DNA from: Saccharothrix ecbatanensis
Lineage (GTDB): Bacteria > Actinomycetota > Actinomycetes > Mycobacteriales > Pseudonocardiaceae
Assembly: GCF_014205015.1 (NCBI RefSeq)
Contig: NZ_JACHMO010000001.1
Coordinates: 5,146,001 to 5,210,000 of the forward strand
Length of the DNA stretch: 64,000 bases
Direction of reading: 5' to 3'
Shown: piece after piece, positions 33,382 to 42,097 of the stretch
Position numbering within the stretch: position 1 is the first letter of the stretch
How the letters are laid out: each line of letters starts with the position of its first letter
The notes under the pieces: generated by a model
Seen by the model: the letters and a program-made list of their open reading frames with translations, nothing else
What the model was told of the DNA's origin: nothing
Databases searched by the model: none
Made by a program: the position numbers and the translations under genes

Positions 33382-34629
33382 ATGGGGCGCGTGGACCTGC
33401 TGCCGTGCGGGCATGCCGCGAACGCCGCCGACTACCGCAGCTGCGCGCACCTCGTCGCCGAGAGGCCTCCTGACCACTACGGGTGGTTCACCGGGGTCGG
33501 TCTGGAGTACGACCGGCTCTGCGGCGACTGCGCGAAGCGGGACGAGCCGCGGCCGTGCCTGATGGTGGTGTGCCTGGGGTGCGCGGACCGGGTGGACGAG
33601 TACAGCGAGCTGCTGGGCTGGATCGGCCGGCCCGAGATCCGGCACCGCGACACCGCGCCGCGCGGCATGTGGACGACGGCGGACTGCGCGGTCGAGCCGG
33701 TGGACGACCGGTGCGTGGCCGCGTTGCCGGGCGGTTGGCTGGTGCTCACCGAGGCCGGTCTGGTGGAGGTCGACCGGGACGGCCCGCGGTTCGTCGCACC
33801 CGTGTCGGTCCCGTCCTCGCCTTCGGAGCACCATCCCGCGCGCCTGACGTTGCACGCCTCGCCGGACGGGCGGCACGCGGCGGCGGTGACCGACTACGGC
33901 CGGTACGGCGTCGTGCTGGACCTCGTCACCGGCGACCCCGTCCGATCCCTGGACCGGGGCGACTACCACTACCACCAGACGTGCTTCCCGTTGGCGTTCT
34001 TGGGTTCCGGGGTGGTCGTCAGCGCGACGGACTGGAACCGGCTCGACGCGTTCGACCTGTCCTCGGGTCGGCTGCTCACCGGTCGGGACACGTCGTGGTC
34101 GGGTGACGGGCCGGCGCCTGAGCACTACCTGGACTACTTCCACGGCGCGCTGCTCCCCGACCCGTCAGGGCGCAGGGTGCTGGACGACGGGTGGGTCTGG
34201 AGCCCGTTCGGCATGCCGGTGGTGCTCGACGTGGCGGCGTGGCTGGGCGGTGACGTCTACGCGACCGAGCACGGCATGGACCTGTCGGCGCGGGACTGCT
34301 GGGACCTGCCGATGGCGTGGGTGGACGACCACACCGTGGCGCTTCAGCCGATCGGGCGGTACGACCGGCCCGCGGTGGCGGGGGTCGAGGTGTACGACGT
34401 GGTGCGCGGGCGGCGGGTCGGTGCGTTCGCCGGTCCCGTCGGGCGGATGTGGGGGCACGACGGGCTGCTCTACGTCGGCACGGTCGCGGGGCTGGAGGTG
34501 TGGGACCCGGAGGAAGGCGCGCGGACGGGCGTCGTCGAGGGTTTCCGGCCGAACGCCCAGAACCCGCGCACCGGGAGGTTCGCCGAACTGGCGGACGGTC
34601 GGCTCAGGACGTGGACGCCGACTCCGTAG
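33382..34629 (+). CDS. hypothetical protein, cysteine-rich N-terminus plus WD/beta-propeller-like repeats
   Basis: The 415-residue protein starts with eight cysteines and several His within ~70 residues (LLPCGHA, YRSCAHL, RLCGDCAKRD, PCLMVVCLGCADR), a likely zinc-binding head. The rest is beta-strand repeats (LHASPDGRHAAAVTDYG, GWVWSPFGMPVVLD, HDGLLYVGTVAGLEVWDPEEG) resembling a propeller. I do not recognise the family. The ATG at 33382 has no Shine-Dalgarno. The 3' end overlaps the convergent HAD-like gene by 26 bp. Confidence 0.72.
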   Translation: MGRVDLLPCGHAANAADYRSCAHLVAERPPDHYGWFTGVGLEYDRLCGDCAKRDEPRPCLMVVCLGCADRVDEYSELLGWIGRPEIRHRDTAPRGMWTTADCAVEPVDDRCVAALPGGWLVLTEAGLVEVDRDGPRFVAPVSVPSSPSEHHPARLTLHASPDGRHAAAVTDYGRYGVVLDLVTGDPVRSLDRGDYHYHQTCFPLAFLGSGVVVSATDWNRLDAFDLSSGRLLTGRDTSWSGDGPAPEHYLDYFHGALLPDPSGRRVLDDGWVWSPFGMPVVLDVAAWLGGDVYATEHGMDLSARDCWDLPMAWVDDHTVALQPIGRYDRPAVAGVEVYDVVRGRRVGAFAGPVGRMWGHDGLLYVGTVAGLEVWDPEEGARTGVVEGFRPNAQNPRTGRFAELADGRLRTWTPTP

Positions 34630-35119
34630 ATTTCAGGGCGGTGGCCACGGCGTCGAGGTGGTCGGCGGTGATGCCGGTGGCCGGGTCGACCGCGATCAGG
34701 GCGGTGACGTCGCGGCGGCGGTGCAGGAACGCCCGGCGCGCGGTCGGGAACAGGTCGAAGTCGTCGTCCAGCCAGGCGAGCGGCCGACCCCGGGCGAACC
34801 GGCCCACCGCGCCGAACTTCCAGTCCGCCTTGCCCTCGTAGGCGCGCACCCCGACCACCGGCAACGGCGGCAGGCCGAGCGCCGGGCCGACCGTCGTGTT
34901 GGCCCGGTGCTCCCACGTCGTGGCCCACGCCAACTCGGCGCCCGTGCGGTCCGCGAGGGCGAGCAGCGCCGGGCCGTGGTCGGGGTTCAGCCACGCCCGC
35001 TGCACCGCCCTGCCCCAGCGGGACAGCGGCCACCGGTGCTCGACGTAGCCGTCCGGCGGGGTGCGGGCGGCGAACGGGTGCAGCGGCCCGTCGATGTCCA
35101 CCAGGATCAGGGGCGTCAC
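34604..35119 (-). CDS. HAD-superfamily-like hydrolase
   Basis: The ~171-residue protein opens with LILVDIDGPLHPF, the DxD nucleophile motif of HAD hydrolases. ATTWEHRAN follows as a motif II candidate, and PLAWLDDDFD as the acidic motif IV. It is a small cap-less type whose substrate is not evident. The GTG at 35119 is preferred because the family starts right at this strand; a GTG at 35143 is in frame. The 158-bp gap to the KAS III stop (35120-35277) holds nothing recognisable. Confidence 0.75.
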   Translation of the reverse strand: MTPLILVDIDGPLHPFAARTPPDGYVEHRWPLSRWGRAVQRAWLNPDHGPALLALADRTGAELAWATTWEHRANTTVGPALGLPPLPVVGVRAYEGKADWKFGAVGRFARGRPLAWLDDDFDLFPTARRAFLHRRRDVTALIAVDPATGITADHLDAVATALKSTESASTS

Positions 35120-35277
35120 CGGATCGACGGTACCGCGCGCCACCGACAGCGGGTGATCAACGACCTTCCCGACCGCGGTTGGGCAGAGGAAACCCTCGGC
35201 GCTCTACCGATCCCCGCCACCCGGCGTGCACGAAGCGCATCGCACCGTCGATCACGTCCGGAGTGTATGCGCGCAGG

Positions 35278-36246
35278 TCAGCGCTCCCCGAGGATGCCGA
35301 AGTCGGCCGTGACGTCGGGCCACACCAGCGTGCCCGCGCCCCAGGTCAGCCCACCGCCGAACGCCACCGTCAGCACCCGGTCGCCGAGCTTGATCCGACC
35401 GTCCGCGGCGGCCTCCGCCAGCAGCACGGGGATCGAGGCGGCGGCCGTGTTGCCGACCGTGGCGACGTTCCCCAGCACCTTCGACTCGGGGAGGCCCATG
35501 CGGCGCGCGACCCCGTCGGAGATCCGCTGGTTCGCCTGGTGCGGCACGAGGTGGTCGACGTCGTCGGGGCCGAGGCCGGTGCGGGCGAGCGCGTCCAGCG
35601 CGACGTCCGACATCCGCTTGACCGCCTGCCGGAACACCTCCGTGCCGTGCATCCGGAAGTAGTCCTCGCCCGCCGGGATCTGGATGAGGTCGGCTCCGGT
35701 GCCGTCGCTGCCCAGCACGCACGGACCGATGCCGCCCGGCTCGCCCGCGCCGACGACCACCGCGCCCGCGCCGTCGCCGAAGATCACCGCCGTGCCGCGG
35801 TCGGCCGGGTCGAGGATGGTGGAGAACGTCTCGGCGGCGATGAGCAGCACCGTCCGGGCCGCGCCGCTCGCGATGAGCCCGACGGCGTTCGCCAGCCCGT
35901 AAAGGAATCCGGTGCACACGGCCGACACGTCGTGCGCGGGCACGCCGATCATGCCGAGCCTGGACGCGACTTCCGGCCCCACCGCGGGGCAGCGCCGGCC
36001 CGGGGTCGTGGTCGCCACGATCACCGCGTCCACAGTGGACAGTTCCGCCGAACGCAGGGCGCGCGCCCCGGCGTCCACCGCCAGGTCCGATGTCGACGTG
36101 CCGGGCTCGACCCACCGCCGGGTCCGGATGCCGGTGCGCGTCCGGATCCACTCGTCCGAGGTGTCCAGCCGGGCGGAGAGGTCGTCGTTGGTCACGACAC
36201 GTGCCGGCAGGCTTCCGCCGACCCCCAGGATCACCGCTCCGGTCAT
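35278..36246 (-). CDS. beta-ketoacyl-ACP synthase III
   Basis: The 322-residue FabH-type enzyme has the Cys-His-Asn triad: HDVSAVCTGFLYGL (Cys ~111), DHLVPHQANQRI (His) and VGNTAAASIP (Asn). It condenses an acyl-CoA with malonyl-ACP to start a chain. It is the last gene of an ACP-KAS II-KAS III operon, 8 bp after the KAS II stop. Since no FabD, reductase or dehydratase lies nearby, it probably serves a secondary product or a special lipid and not bulk fatty-acid synthesis. Confidence 0.93.
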   Translation of the reverse strand: MTGAVILGVGGSLPARVVTNDDLSARLDTSDEWIRTRTGIRTRRWVEPGTSTSDLAVDAGARALRSAELSTVDAVIVATTTPGRRCPAVGPEVASRLGMIGVPAHDVSAVCTGFLYGLANAVGLIASGAARTVLLIAAETFSTILDPADRGTAVIFGDGAGAVVVGAGEPGGIGPCVLGSDGTGADLIQIPAGEDYFRMHGTEVFRQAVKRMSDVALDALARTGLGPDDVDHLVPHQANQRISDGVARRMGLPESKVLGNVATVGNTAAASIPVLLAEAAADGRIKLGDRVLTVAFGGGLTWGAGTLVWPDVTADFGILGER

Positions 36247-36254
36247 CGTCCCCC

Positions 36255-37466
36255 TCACGCCCTGGCGATGGCGAGCACCGCGTTCTGCCCACCGAACCCG
36301 AACGAGTTGCTCAACGCAAGCTCGACACCAAGCGGCACTGCGGTGGTCGCCACGTCGATGTCCAGCTCCGGATCGAGGGTGTCGAGGTTGGCCGTCGGCG
36401 GCACGATCCCCTGCTCGACCGCGAGCACCGTGAACACCGCCTCCGCCGCGCCGGCCGCGCCCAGCATGTGCCCGGTGACGCCCTTGGTCGACGTCACCAG
36501 CGGCCCGGACGGCAGCAGCCCCGCCAGCACCCGCCCCTCCACCAGGTCGTTGAGCTGCGTGGACGTGCCGTGCGCGTTGACGTGCCCGACGTCACCCGGC
36601 GCCGCGCCCGCGTCCGCCAACGCCGCCCGGACCGCCGCGATCACGCCCCTGCCCTCGGGATCGGGTTTGGTGATGTGGTGCGCGTCGGCGGTCGCGCCGT
36701 ACCCGACGATCCGCGCCCGGACCGGCCGCCCGTCGGCCCGCGCGTCCTCGGCCCGGCGCAGCACCAGCACCGCCGCGCCCTCCGCCGCGACGAACCCGTC
36801 CCGGTCCGCGTCGAACGGCCGGGACGCGGTGGCGGGGTCAGTCCGTCGGGACAACGCTCCCATCCGGGCGAAACCCGCCATGGTCAACGGGTTGAGCAGC
36901 GCGTCGACCCCGCCGGCCAGCACCACGTCGCACCGGCGCGCGGCGAGCAGGTCGCAGGCGACGCCGATCGCGGTGGCCCCGGACGCGCACGCGGTCGCCA
37001 CCACGAGGTTCGGGCCGTGGAAGCCGAACTCCATCGCGATCTGCCCGGCGACCATGTTCGGCAGGTGCATCGGCAGCAGCAGCGGCGACACCCCGGTCGG
37101 GCCGTCCGCGAGCAGCAGGCCGTGCTGCCGTTCGAACGTCTCACCGCCGCCGGACGAGGTGCCGATCACCACACCCACCCGTGCCGCGTCCCACGTCGTG
37201 CGCTCCTCGTCGGCGACGGCCTCGCGTGCCGCGACCAGCGCCAGCTGCGCGAACCGGTCGAGCCGGACCGCCCGGCGCGCGCCCAACAGCGCGTCCGCGT
37301 CGAAGTCGGGGACGCGGCAGGAGATCGACACCTCGTGTCCGGCGAGCGTCGGGTCGTGCGCGGCGGTCGACCGTCCCGCGCACACCGCCGCCCAGCCCGC
37401 CTCCACCCCCACGCCGCCCGGCGTGACCAGGCCGAGCCCTGTGACGGCGATGTCGAGGCCGGTCAC
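36255..37466 (-). CDS. beta-ketoacyl-ACP synthase II
   Basis: The 403-residue FabF-type enzyme carries Cys in VVATACASGAT (~163), His in HVNAHGTSTQLND (~300), Lys in STKGVTGH and His in GHMLGAAGAAE (~335), the full decarboxylating Claisen set. It elongates acyl-ACP with malonyl-ACP. The GTG start overlaps the ACP stop (GTGA). The PKS-like Pro/Ala-rich loops typical of chain-length factors are absent, so it is a working KAS and not a CLF. Confidence 0.94.
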   Translation of the reverse strand: MTGLDIAVTGLGLVTPGGVGVEAGWAAVCAGRSTAAHDPTLAGHEVSISCRVPDFDADALLGARRAVRLDRFAQLALVAAREAVADEERTTWDAARVGVVIGTSSGGGETFERQHGLLLADGPTGVSPLLLPMHLPNMVAGQIAMEFGFHGPNLVVATACASGATAIGVACDLLAARRCDVVLAGGVDALLNPLTMAGFARMGALSRRTDPATASRPFDADRDGFVAAEGAAVLVLRRAEDARADGRPVRARIVGYGATADAHHITKPDPEGRGVIAAVRAALADAGAAPGDVGHVNAHGTSTQLNDLVEGRVLAGLLPSGPLVTSTKGVTGHMLGAAGAAEAVFTVLAVEQGIVPPTANLDTLDPELDIDVATTAVPLGVELALSNSFGFGGQNAVLAIARA

Positions 37467-37696
37467 CGGTCCGTCCCGGCCCGCTCCTCCATCAGCGCGA
37501 CGATGTCGGCGACGGTCTCCATGTCGAACAGCTCGTCGTCGCTGATGTGCAGGTCGTGCTCCTTGCCGAGCTCCATCGACAGTTCGACGAACGCGATCGA
37601 GTCCAGCTCCAGGTCGTCCTTGGTGGCGTCCGGGGTGATCTGCTCCGGCGCGACTTTCAGCGTGCTGACGAGGATGTTCTTCAGCGTCTCGTACAC
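37463..37696 (-). CDS. acyl carrier protein
   Basis: The 77-residue ACP has the phosphopantetheine serine in DDLELDSIAFVELSMELG and the helical C-terminus DDELFDMETVADIVALM. It carries the growing acyl chain for the two KAS enzymes encoded directly downstream. The GTG at 37696 is chosen because GAGGAGAG lies just upstream and the protein then starts at the usual first helix (YETLKNILVSTL); the longer frame upstream is not supported. Confidence 0.93.
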   Translation of the reverse strand: MYETLKNILVSTLKVAPEQITPDATKDDLELDSIAFVELSMELGKEHDLHISDDELFDMETVADIVALMEERAGTDR

Positions 37697-37805
37697 GGTC
37701 TCTCCTCGGTCGCCAGGGTCCTCCCGGCCATCGAACCCCATGCCCTCCGATGCCCCCGACAGCGGGAGGAGGTTCTCGGGTAGCGGGTCCGGGTACTCCG
37801 CCGGC

Positions 37806-38423
37806 ATGAGGTGGCGCAGCGCGGTGGCGGTGGCGGCGGTCGTGGCGGTCGCTGTGGTGGTGGCGGCGGTGTTGGTCGTGCCCCGTTTCAGCGGACCGGG
37901 CACCGACACCGTCGACCGCAGTGGGCCTGCTTTGCTGAAGTCGTTACGGGACTTGAGCCAGTACCACGCTTCGGCCGGCGACTTCCAGGTGGTGCTCGAC
38001 ATCGAGCGTGACGTCCGGTACGTGCCGGCGGTGTTGGCGGGACAGCGGACGTTGTTCGTGGCGTCGGGAACGGTGAACGCCTTCGTGGACTTCAGCGGGT
38101 TGTCGGAGGACGCGCTGAAGGTGTCGCCGACGGGTGAGCCGCGGTCGGTGGAGCTGGCGCTGCCGAAAGCGGTGCTGGACAAGCCGAACCTGGACCAGGA
38201 ACGGTGTTACGTGTTCGCCCAGGAACGCGGCTTGGCCGACCGGTTGGCGTCGTTGGTGGAGACGCCGGACCAGCAGCCGTTCTACGTGGCGGCGGAGCGG
38301 AAGATCGCGGACGCGGCGCGTGGGTCCGGGTTGGCGGACCGGGCGGACGAGAACACGCGCAAGATGCTGACCGGCATGTTCGGCGCCCTCGGCTACGAGG
38401 TCGCGTTCAAAGACCTGACCTGA
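37806..38423 (+). CDS. DUF4230 family membrane-anchored protein
   Basis: The 205-residue protein has one N-terminal membrane anchor (AVAVAAVVAVAVVVAAVLVV) and an outside domain typical of DUF4230: LLKSLRDLSQYHASAGDFQVVLDIERDVRYVP, TLFVASGTVNAFVDFS, and YVFAQERGLADRL near the end. The function is unknown. It is divergent from the ACP operon; the 109-bp gap shows no operator I recognise. Confidence 0.85.
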   Translation: MRWRSAVAVAAVVAVAVVVAAVLVVPRFSGPGTDTVDRSGPALLKSLRDLSQYHASAGDFQVVLDIERDVRYVPAVLAGQRTLFVASGTVNAFVDFSGLSEDALKVSPTGEPRSVELALPKAVLDKPNLDQERCYVFAQERGLADRLASLVETPDQQPFYVAAERKIADAARGSGLADRADENTRKMLTGMFGALGYEVAFKDLT

Positions 38424-38512
38424 CGGGACCTGGCCTGACGGCCGACGCAGCGTTGGTCACACCGCCGCTCACCTGGCCGCCTGCCCGATTCCCGCAGGGT
38501 ATGGTGCCGGTG

Positions 38513-39415
38513 ATGAGGCGCAAGCTCCGGCCGCCGCTCGACCAGCGCCACGGCCTCGACCCGGCACGTCTGCGGCTGCCCGAAGAGGGCCCGTGGGCGA
38601 CCGTCCGCGACCACCTGGTCGAGCGGTTGCCGAGGGTCGCGCCCGAGCGGATCGACCTGATGCTCGCCGAGGGCCGCGTCTACGACCTGTCCGGCCCGAT
38701 CGCCCCCGACGCGGCGTTCGCCCCCGGCACGTCCGTCTGGTTCCACCGGGACCTGCCCGACGAGGTCACCGTGCCGTTCGAGATCGGGATCGTGCACCGC
38801 GACGACGCAATCGTGGTGGTCGACAAACCCCACTTCCTGGCCACCATCCCGCGCGGCCGGCACATCGTGGAGACGGCTCTGGTCCGGCTGCGCCGCGAGC
38901 TCGGGCTGCCGCACCTGATCCCGGCGCACCGGCTGGACCGCGTCACCGCCGGGCTGGTCATGTTCGTGGCCGAGCCGACCCTGCGCGGCAAGTACCAGAC
39001 GCTGTTCAAGGACCGCGTGGTGCACAAGGAGTACGAGGCGATCGCGCCGTACGACCCGACGTTGTCCCTGCCCGCCAACGTGAGCAGCCGCATCGTCAAG
39101 GTCAAGGGCGTGATCACCGCGCAGGAGGTGCCCGGCCCTCCCAACGCCGAGACGCTGGTCGAGCTGGTCGAGCACCGCGACGGGTGGGGCCGCTACCGGC
39201 TCGTGCCCGCCACCGGCCGCACGCACCAGCTCCGCCTGCACATGGCGTCGCTGGGCGTCCCGATCCGGCACGACGACTTCTACCCCGTCCTGCGCGAGAA
39301 GCCCTTGGACGACTTCACGAACCCGCTCCAGCTGCTGGCGAAGGTGCTCGCGTTCACCGACCCGGTGACAGGCGAGCACCGCCGCTTCACCAGCACGCTC
39401 AAGCTCGCGTTCTAG
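38513..39415 (+). CDS. RluA-family pseudouridine synthase
   Basis: The 300-residue protein holds the catalytic Asp motif PAHRLDRVTAGLVMF, preceded by IVVVDKPHFLATIP and followed by GRTHQLRLHMASLGVPI, the three RluA-family motifs. An S4-like N-terminal part (RIDLMLAEGRVY) is present. It isomerises uridine to pseudouridine in RNA. Start 38513 matches usual relatives; an ATG at 38501 is in frame. The last base pairs overlap the convergent DUF305 stop (CTAG). Confidence 0.92.
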   Translation: MRRKLRPPLDQRHGLDPARLRLPEEGPWATVRDHLVERLPRVAPERIDLMLAEGRVYDLSGPIAPDAAFAPGTSVWFHRDLPDEVTVPFEIGIVHRDDAIVVVDKPHFLATIPRGRHIVETALVRLRRELGLPHLIPAHRLDRVTAGLVMFVAEPTLRGKYQTLFKDRVVHKEYEAIAPYDPTLSLPANVSSRIVKVKGVITAQEVPGPPNAETLVELVEHRDGWGRYRLVPATGRTHQLRLHMASLGVPIRHDDFYPVLREKPLDDFTNPLQLLAKVLAFTDPVTGEHRRFTSTLKLAF

Positions 39416-39990
39416 TCCAGGTACCCGAGCATCTGCGCGATCTGCGCGGTGCGTGACTCGAAGATCCGCGCCGCCAGGTCCTTCGCCTGCGGGTTGACGC
39501 CGCCTTCCTTCTCCAGCTTCGCGATCGCCACCGCGTTGTGCTGGTGCCCGATGAGCAGGTTCAGGAACGCCTTCTCGAACTCGGCCGGGTCGGTCGCGGC
39601 CAGTTCCGCGATCTCTTCGGGACTGGTCGAGTGGTCACCCCCGTGACCGGCGTGCAGCTCGGGGTTGTCGCCCGCCGACTCGGGCTGCTTCCACTCCGCC
39701 AGCCACCTCGTCATCGAGTCCACTTCGGACAGCTGGGTGACCTCGATGGCCGCCGCCAACGTCTTCACGTCCGCGCGCACCGCCCTGTCCTCGGCCAGTC
39801 GCACGATCTCCAGCCCGGTCCGGTGGTGGGACACGGACATCTGGAGGAACATCACGTCGGTCGCGTTGAACTCGTCGCTCTCCACGACCGTCGACACCGG
39901 CGGTGGCGGCGCCGCGGGAGCGGAACCCGAACCGCAGCCGGCCACGGTCGCCACGAGCAGTCCGGCCACCAGGGTCATGAGGCGTCGCAA
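39412..39990 (-). CDS. DUF305 lipoprotein
   Basis: The 192-residue lipoprotein has lipobox VATVAGCGSG and a four-helix DUF305 domain with metal-type histidines: FLQMSVSHHRTGLEIVRLA, LHAGHGGDHS and NLLIGHQHNAVAIAKLE. DUF305 proteins are outside-facing, ferritin-like and often linked to copper. The TTG at 39990 is chosen because AAGGAGG lies 6 bases upstream; an ATG at 39978 is in frame. Confidence 0.88.
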   Translation of the reverse strand: MRRLMTLVAGLLVATVAGCGSGSAPAAPPPPVSTVVESDEFNATDVMFLQMSVSHHRTGLEIVRLAEDRAVRADVKTLAAAIEVTQLSEVDSMTRWLAEWKQPESAGDNPELHAGHGGDHSTSPEEIAELAATDPAEFEKAFLNLLIGHQHNAVAIAKLEKEGGVNPQAKDLAARIFESRTAQIAQMLGYLD

Positions 39991-40067
39991 GGTCGTCCTC
40001 CTTCGCCGAACGGCCCGTCCGTGCCGCGGCAAGGGCGGCACGGGCGGGCTTCGTCATCGGTCGTCGG

Positions 40068-40808
40068 TCAGACCCTCTGCCACAGGGCCGGCGTGTTCGG
40101 TGGTTCCCAGCCCGCGAGGGACGTGTGGGCTTGGACGCAGCGGTAGTTGGCGCCGCCGTAGGTCACCTGCGACCCGACCGAGTACGCGGTGTTGGCCGAC
40201 CACGTGCCGCCCACCGGGGGCTGCGTCGTGGTGGTCGGCGGGTTGGTGGTCGTCGGCGGGTTCGTCGTGGTGGTCGGCGTGCCGCCACCGGAGCCGACCT
40301 GGAGGTCGACGCACGAGTAGAACGCCATGGGCGTGTCGGCGATGTTCCAGATGGCCAGCAGCTTGATCCGGCCGGTCCGCCCGCCGAGGCTCACGTTGTG
40401 CGTCACGGTGGCCGCGGGCTGCCGGCCGCCGTCGTTGAACTCGGCGATCTTGCTGCCGCCGACGTAGTACTCCCACGTGCTCGTGGCGTGCCGGGCGGTG
40501 AGCGTCCAGTTGAACGTCACGTTGTTGCCCACCGAGGTGGTGGGCCACGCCCGGCTGTCGTCGTTGAGCACGGCGAACTGGGTCAGCCCGGCGTGGCAGT
40601 TGCGCTGGCCCTTGGGGCCTTCCACGCTCTGCGGCTCGTAGACGATGGCGCCGCAGTTCGAGACGCGGCCCTGCGCGCACATCGCCTGCCGGCTCGGCGG
40701 CGACGAGATGTAGCCGTGCGCGCTCGCCGTTCCCGCCGAGACGACGACGATGAACGGTGCGAGGCCCACGCCGGCGATGACCGCCGCGAGCTTGCGTTTC
40801 AGGCTCAT
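40068..40808 (-). CDS. AA10 lytic polysaccharide monooxygenase with C-terminal CBM5/12
   Basis: The 246-residue precursor is cleaved after ASA, exposing His31 (HGYISSPPSRQAMC) as the N-terminal copper ligand. The second histidine lies in LTARHATSTWEYY. Cysteine pairs and AVLNDDSRAWP match chitin-active AA10 enzymes. A Thr/Pro linker leads to a CBM5/12 (GTWSANTAYSVGSQVTYGGANYRCVQAHTS...W). It oxidatively breaks crystalline chitin. A perfect DasR palindrome 117 bp upstream supports chitin/GlcNAc control, together with the GH19 chitinase at 46175. Confidence 0.95.
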   Translation of the reverse strand: MSLKRKLAAVIAGVGLAPFIVVVSAGTASAHGYISSPPSRQAMCAQGRVSNCGAIVYEPQSVEGPKGQRNCHAGLTQFAVLNDDSRAWPTTSVGNNVTFNWTLTARHATSTWEYYVGGSKIAEFNDGGRQPAATVTHNVSLGGRTGRIKLLAIWNIADTPMAFYSCVDLQVGSGGGTPTTTTNPPTTTNPPTTTTQPPVGGTWSANTAYSVGSQVTYGGANYRCVQAHTSLAGWEPPNTPALWQRV

Positions 40809-40924
40809 GTGTCCAGCTCCTTCGGAGGGGACCCGAGGCGGGTCCCCAAGGCAGGGTCCATTTCCGCGGCGGCCGGATCATGCGGTGCGTGACGGTCCGT
40901 GAACGGCCCGCCACCCAAGCGATG

Positions 40925-40936
40925 TGGTCTAGACCA
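40925..40936 (-). promoter_or_regulatory. DasR-responsive element (dre) of the LPMO gene
   Basis: TGGTCTAGACCA is a perfect 12-bp palindrome and the exact core of the DasR consensus known from Streptomyces. DasR represses chitinolytic genes until GlcN-6-P accumulates. Confidence 0.85.
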
Positions 40937-41055
40937 TAATCGTGAACGTCGGGCCGGTCAAGGATGTGAACGGGCGCCGCCGGTGGGGATCGCCGACATC
41001 GACTCATTCGGCCCGATGGGTGTGATCCGCCGCGTCGTTGGCCGACACTGGCCGC

Positions 41056-41913
41056 ATGGAGGAGCACAAGGTCATCACGGACGACGGCCGCGTGTTGTGG
41101 GCAGCCGAACTGGGGCGCTCAGAACCGGGGCGCGGCGAACCACTGGTGCTGTGCCACGGCGGCCCCGGGCTGTGGGACATGTTCGACGGGGTCGCCGAGC
41201 TGCTGGCCGCGCGGGTGCGGGTGATCCGCTGGGACCAGCGCGGCGGCGGCCGGTCCGAGCGCGGAGGGCCGTACACCGTGGCCCGGACGCTGGCCGACCT
41301 GGACGCCATCAGGGTCCACTTCGGACTGTCACAGATGGCTCTGCTGGGCCATTCCTGGGGTGCCGACGTGGCGTTGCACTACGCGCTGGAACACCCGGAC
41401 CGGGTCTCGTCGCTGATCTACGTGGCCGGCACGGGCCTGGGGCAGGACTGGCGCGACGAGTACCGGCGCAACCGGGCCGAACGGCTCGGCGCTGAACGAC
41501 CCGGCGCTGAACTCGGCGCTGAACCGCCTGACGGCGAGCCGGGCGGCAAGGTCGGGCGTGCCGCGGCGATCCGGCAGTGGACCGCGGACTTCGCCGACCC
41601 GTCGACCGCCCGGCGTCATGCCGAAGACCTGGCCACGCCGTGGTTCGGCGTGAACGAGGAGGCCAACGCCGCGTTGAACGCCGAGTCGCACGCGTGGGAC
41701 GAGCAGGACCTGGTGGCGCGATGCCGGGAACTGGCCGTGCCGACGCTGATCGTGGACGGCGCGGCGGACGTGCGGCCCCGGTGGGCGGTGGACTCACTGG
41801 CCGAGGCGCTGCCGGACGTGGCACGGGTCGTGTTGCCCAGCGCGGGTCACGTGCCGTGGGTCGAGTCGCCCGGGTCGTTCGGGTGGGCCGTGCTCGCGCA
41901 CCTCGCGCGGTAG
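41056..41913 (+). CDS. S33-type alpha/beta hydrolase (proline iminopeptidase-like); its 3' end is duplicated at 45965
   Basis: The 285-residue protein shows the proline iminopeptidase pattern: LCHGGPGLWD (oxyanion region), IRWDQRGGGRSE, nucleophile LLGHSWGADVA (Ser ~105), the acid in VDGAADVRP and base His in SAGHVPWVES. It releases N-terminal residues or hydrolyses small esters/amides. A short Gly/Glu-Pro-Arg insertion (near 140-160) is low complexity. The last 153 bases, from 41759 through the T of its stop, recur perfectly at 45965-46117, where the copy ends in TGA instead of TAG. The gene is intact. Confidence 0.9.
   Translation: MEEHKVITDDGRVLWAAELGRSEPGRGEPLVLCHGGPGLWDMFDGVAELLAARVRVIRWDQRGGGRSERGGPYTVARTLADLDAIRVHFGLSQMALLGHSWGADVALHYALEHPDRVSSLIYVAGTGLGQDWRDEYRRNRAERLGAERPGAELGAEPPDGEPGGKVGRAAAIRQWTADFADPSTARRHAEDLATPWFGVNEEANAALNAESHAWDEQDLVARCRELAVPTLIVDGAADVRPRWAVDSLAEALPDVARVVLPSAGHVPWVESPGSFGWAVLAHLAR
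41759..41911 (+). repeat. left copy of a perfect 153-bp direct repeat
   Basis: I compared this base by base with 45965-46117 and found no difference. It begins GCGCGGCGGACG inside the hydrolase gene and ends GCGCGGT, the T being the first base of the stop. To the right it is followed by island DNA (AGGAAACC). Confidence 0.97.
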
Positions 41914-42097
41914 GAAACCGGGCCGTGTCATGTCGACGCGCTGGGATCGCGTGACTACGTACGTTTGCGCTGGTCAAGGCTCTTCGACTGAGCTGGTCGG
42001 TGTTTCGGGGCGGCTGTGCCGATCGGCGCGTCAGAACGCTCGCGGCACGTCCGAAGACTGATCATGGGCGCGCTGCTGCATCAGCCGAGCGATCGGC

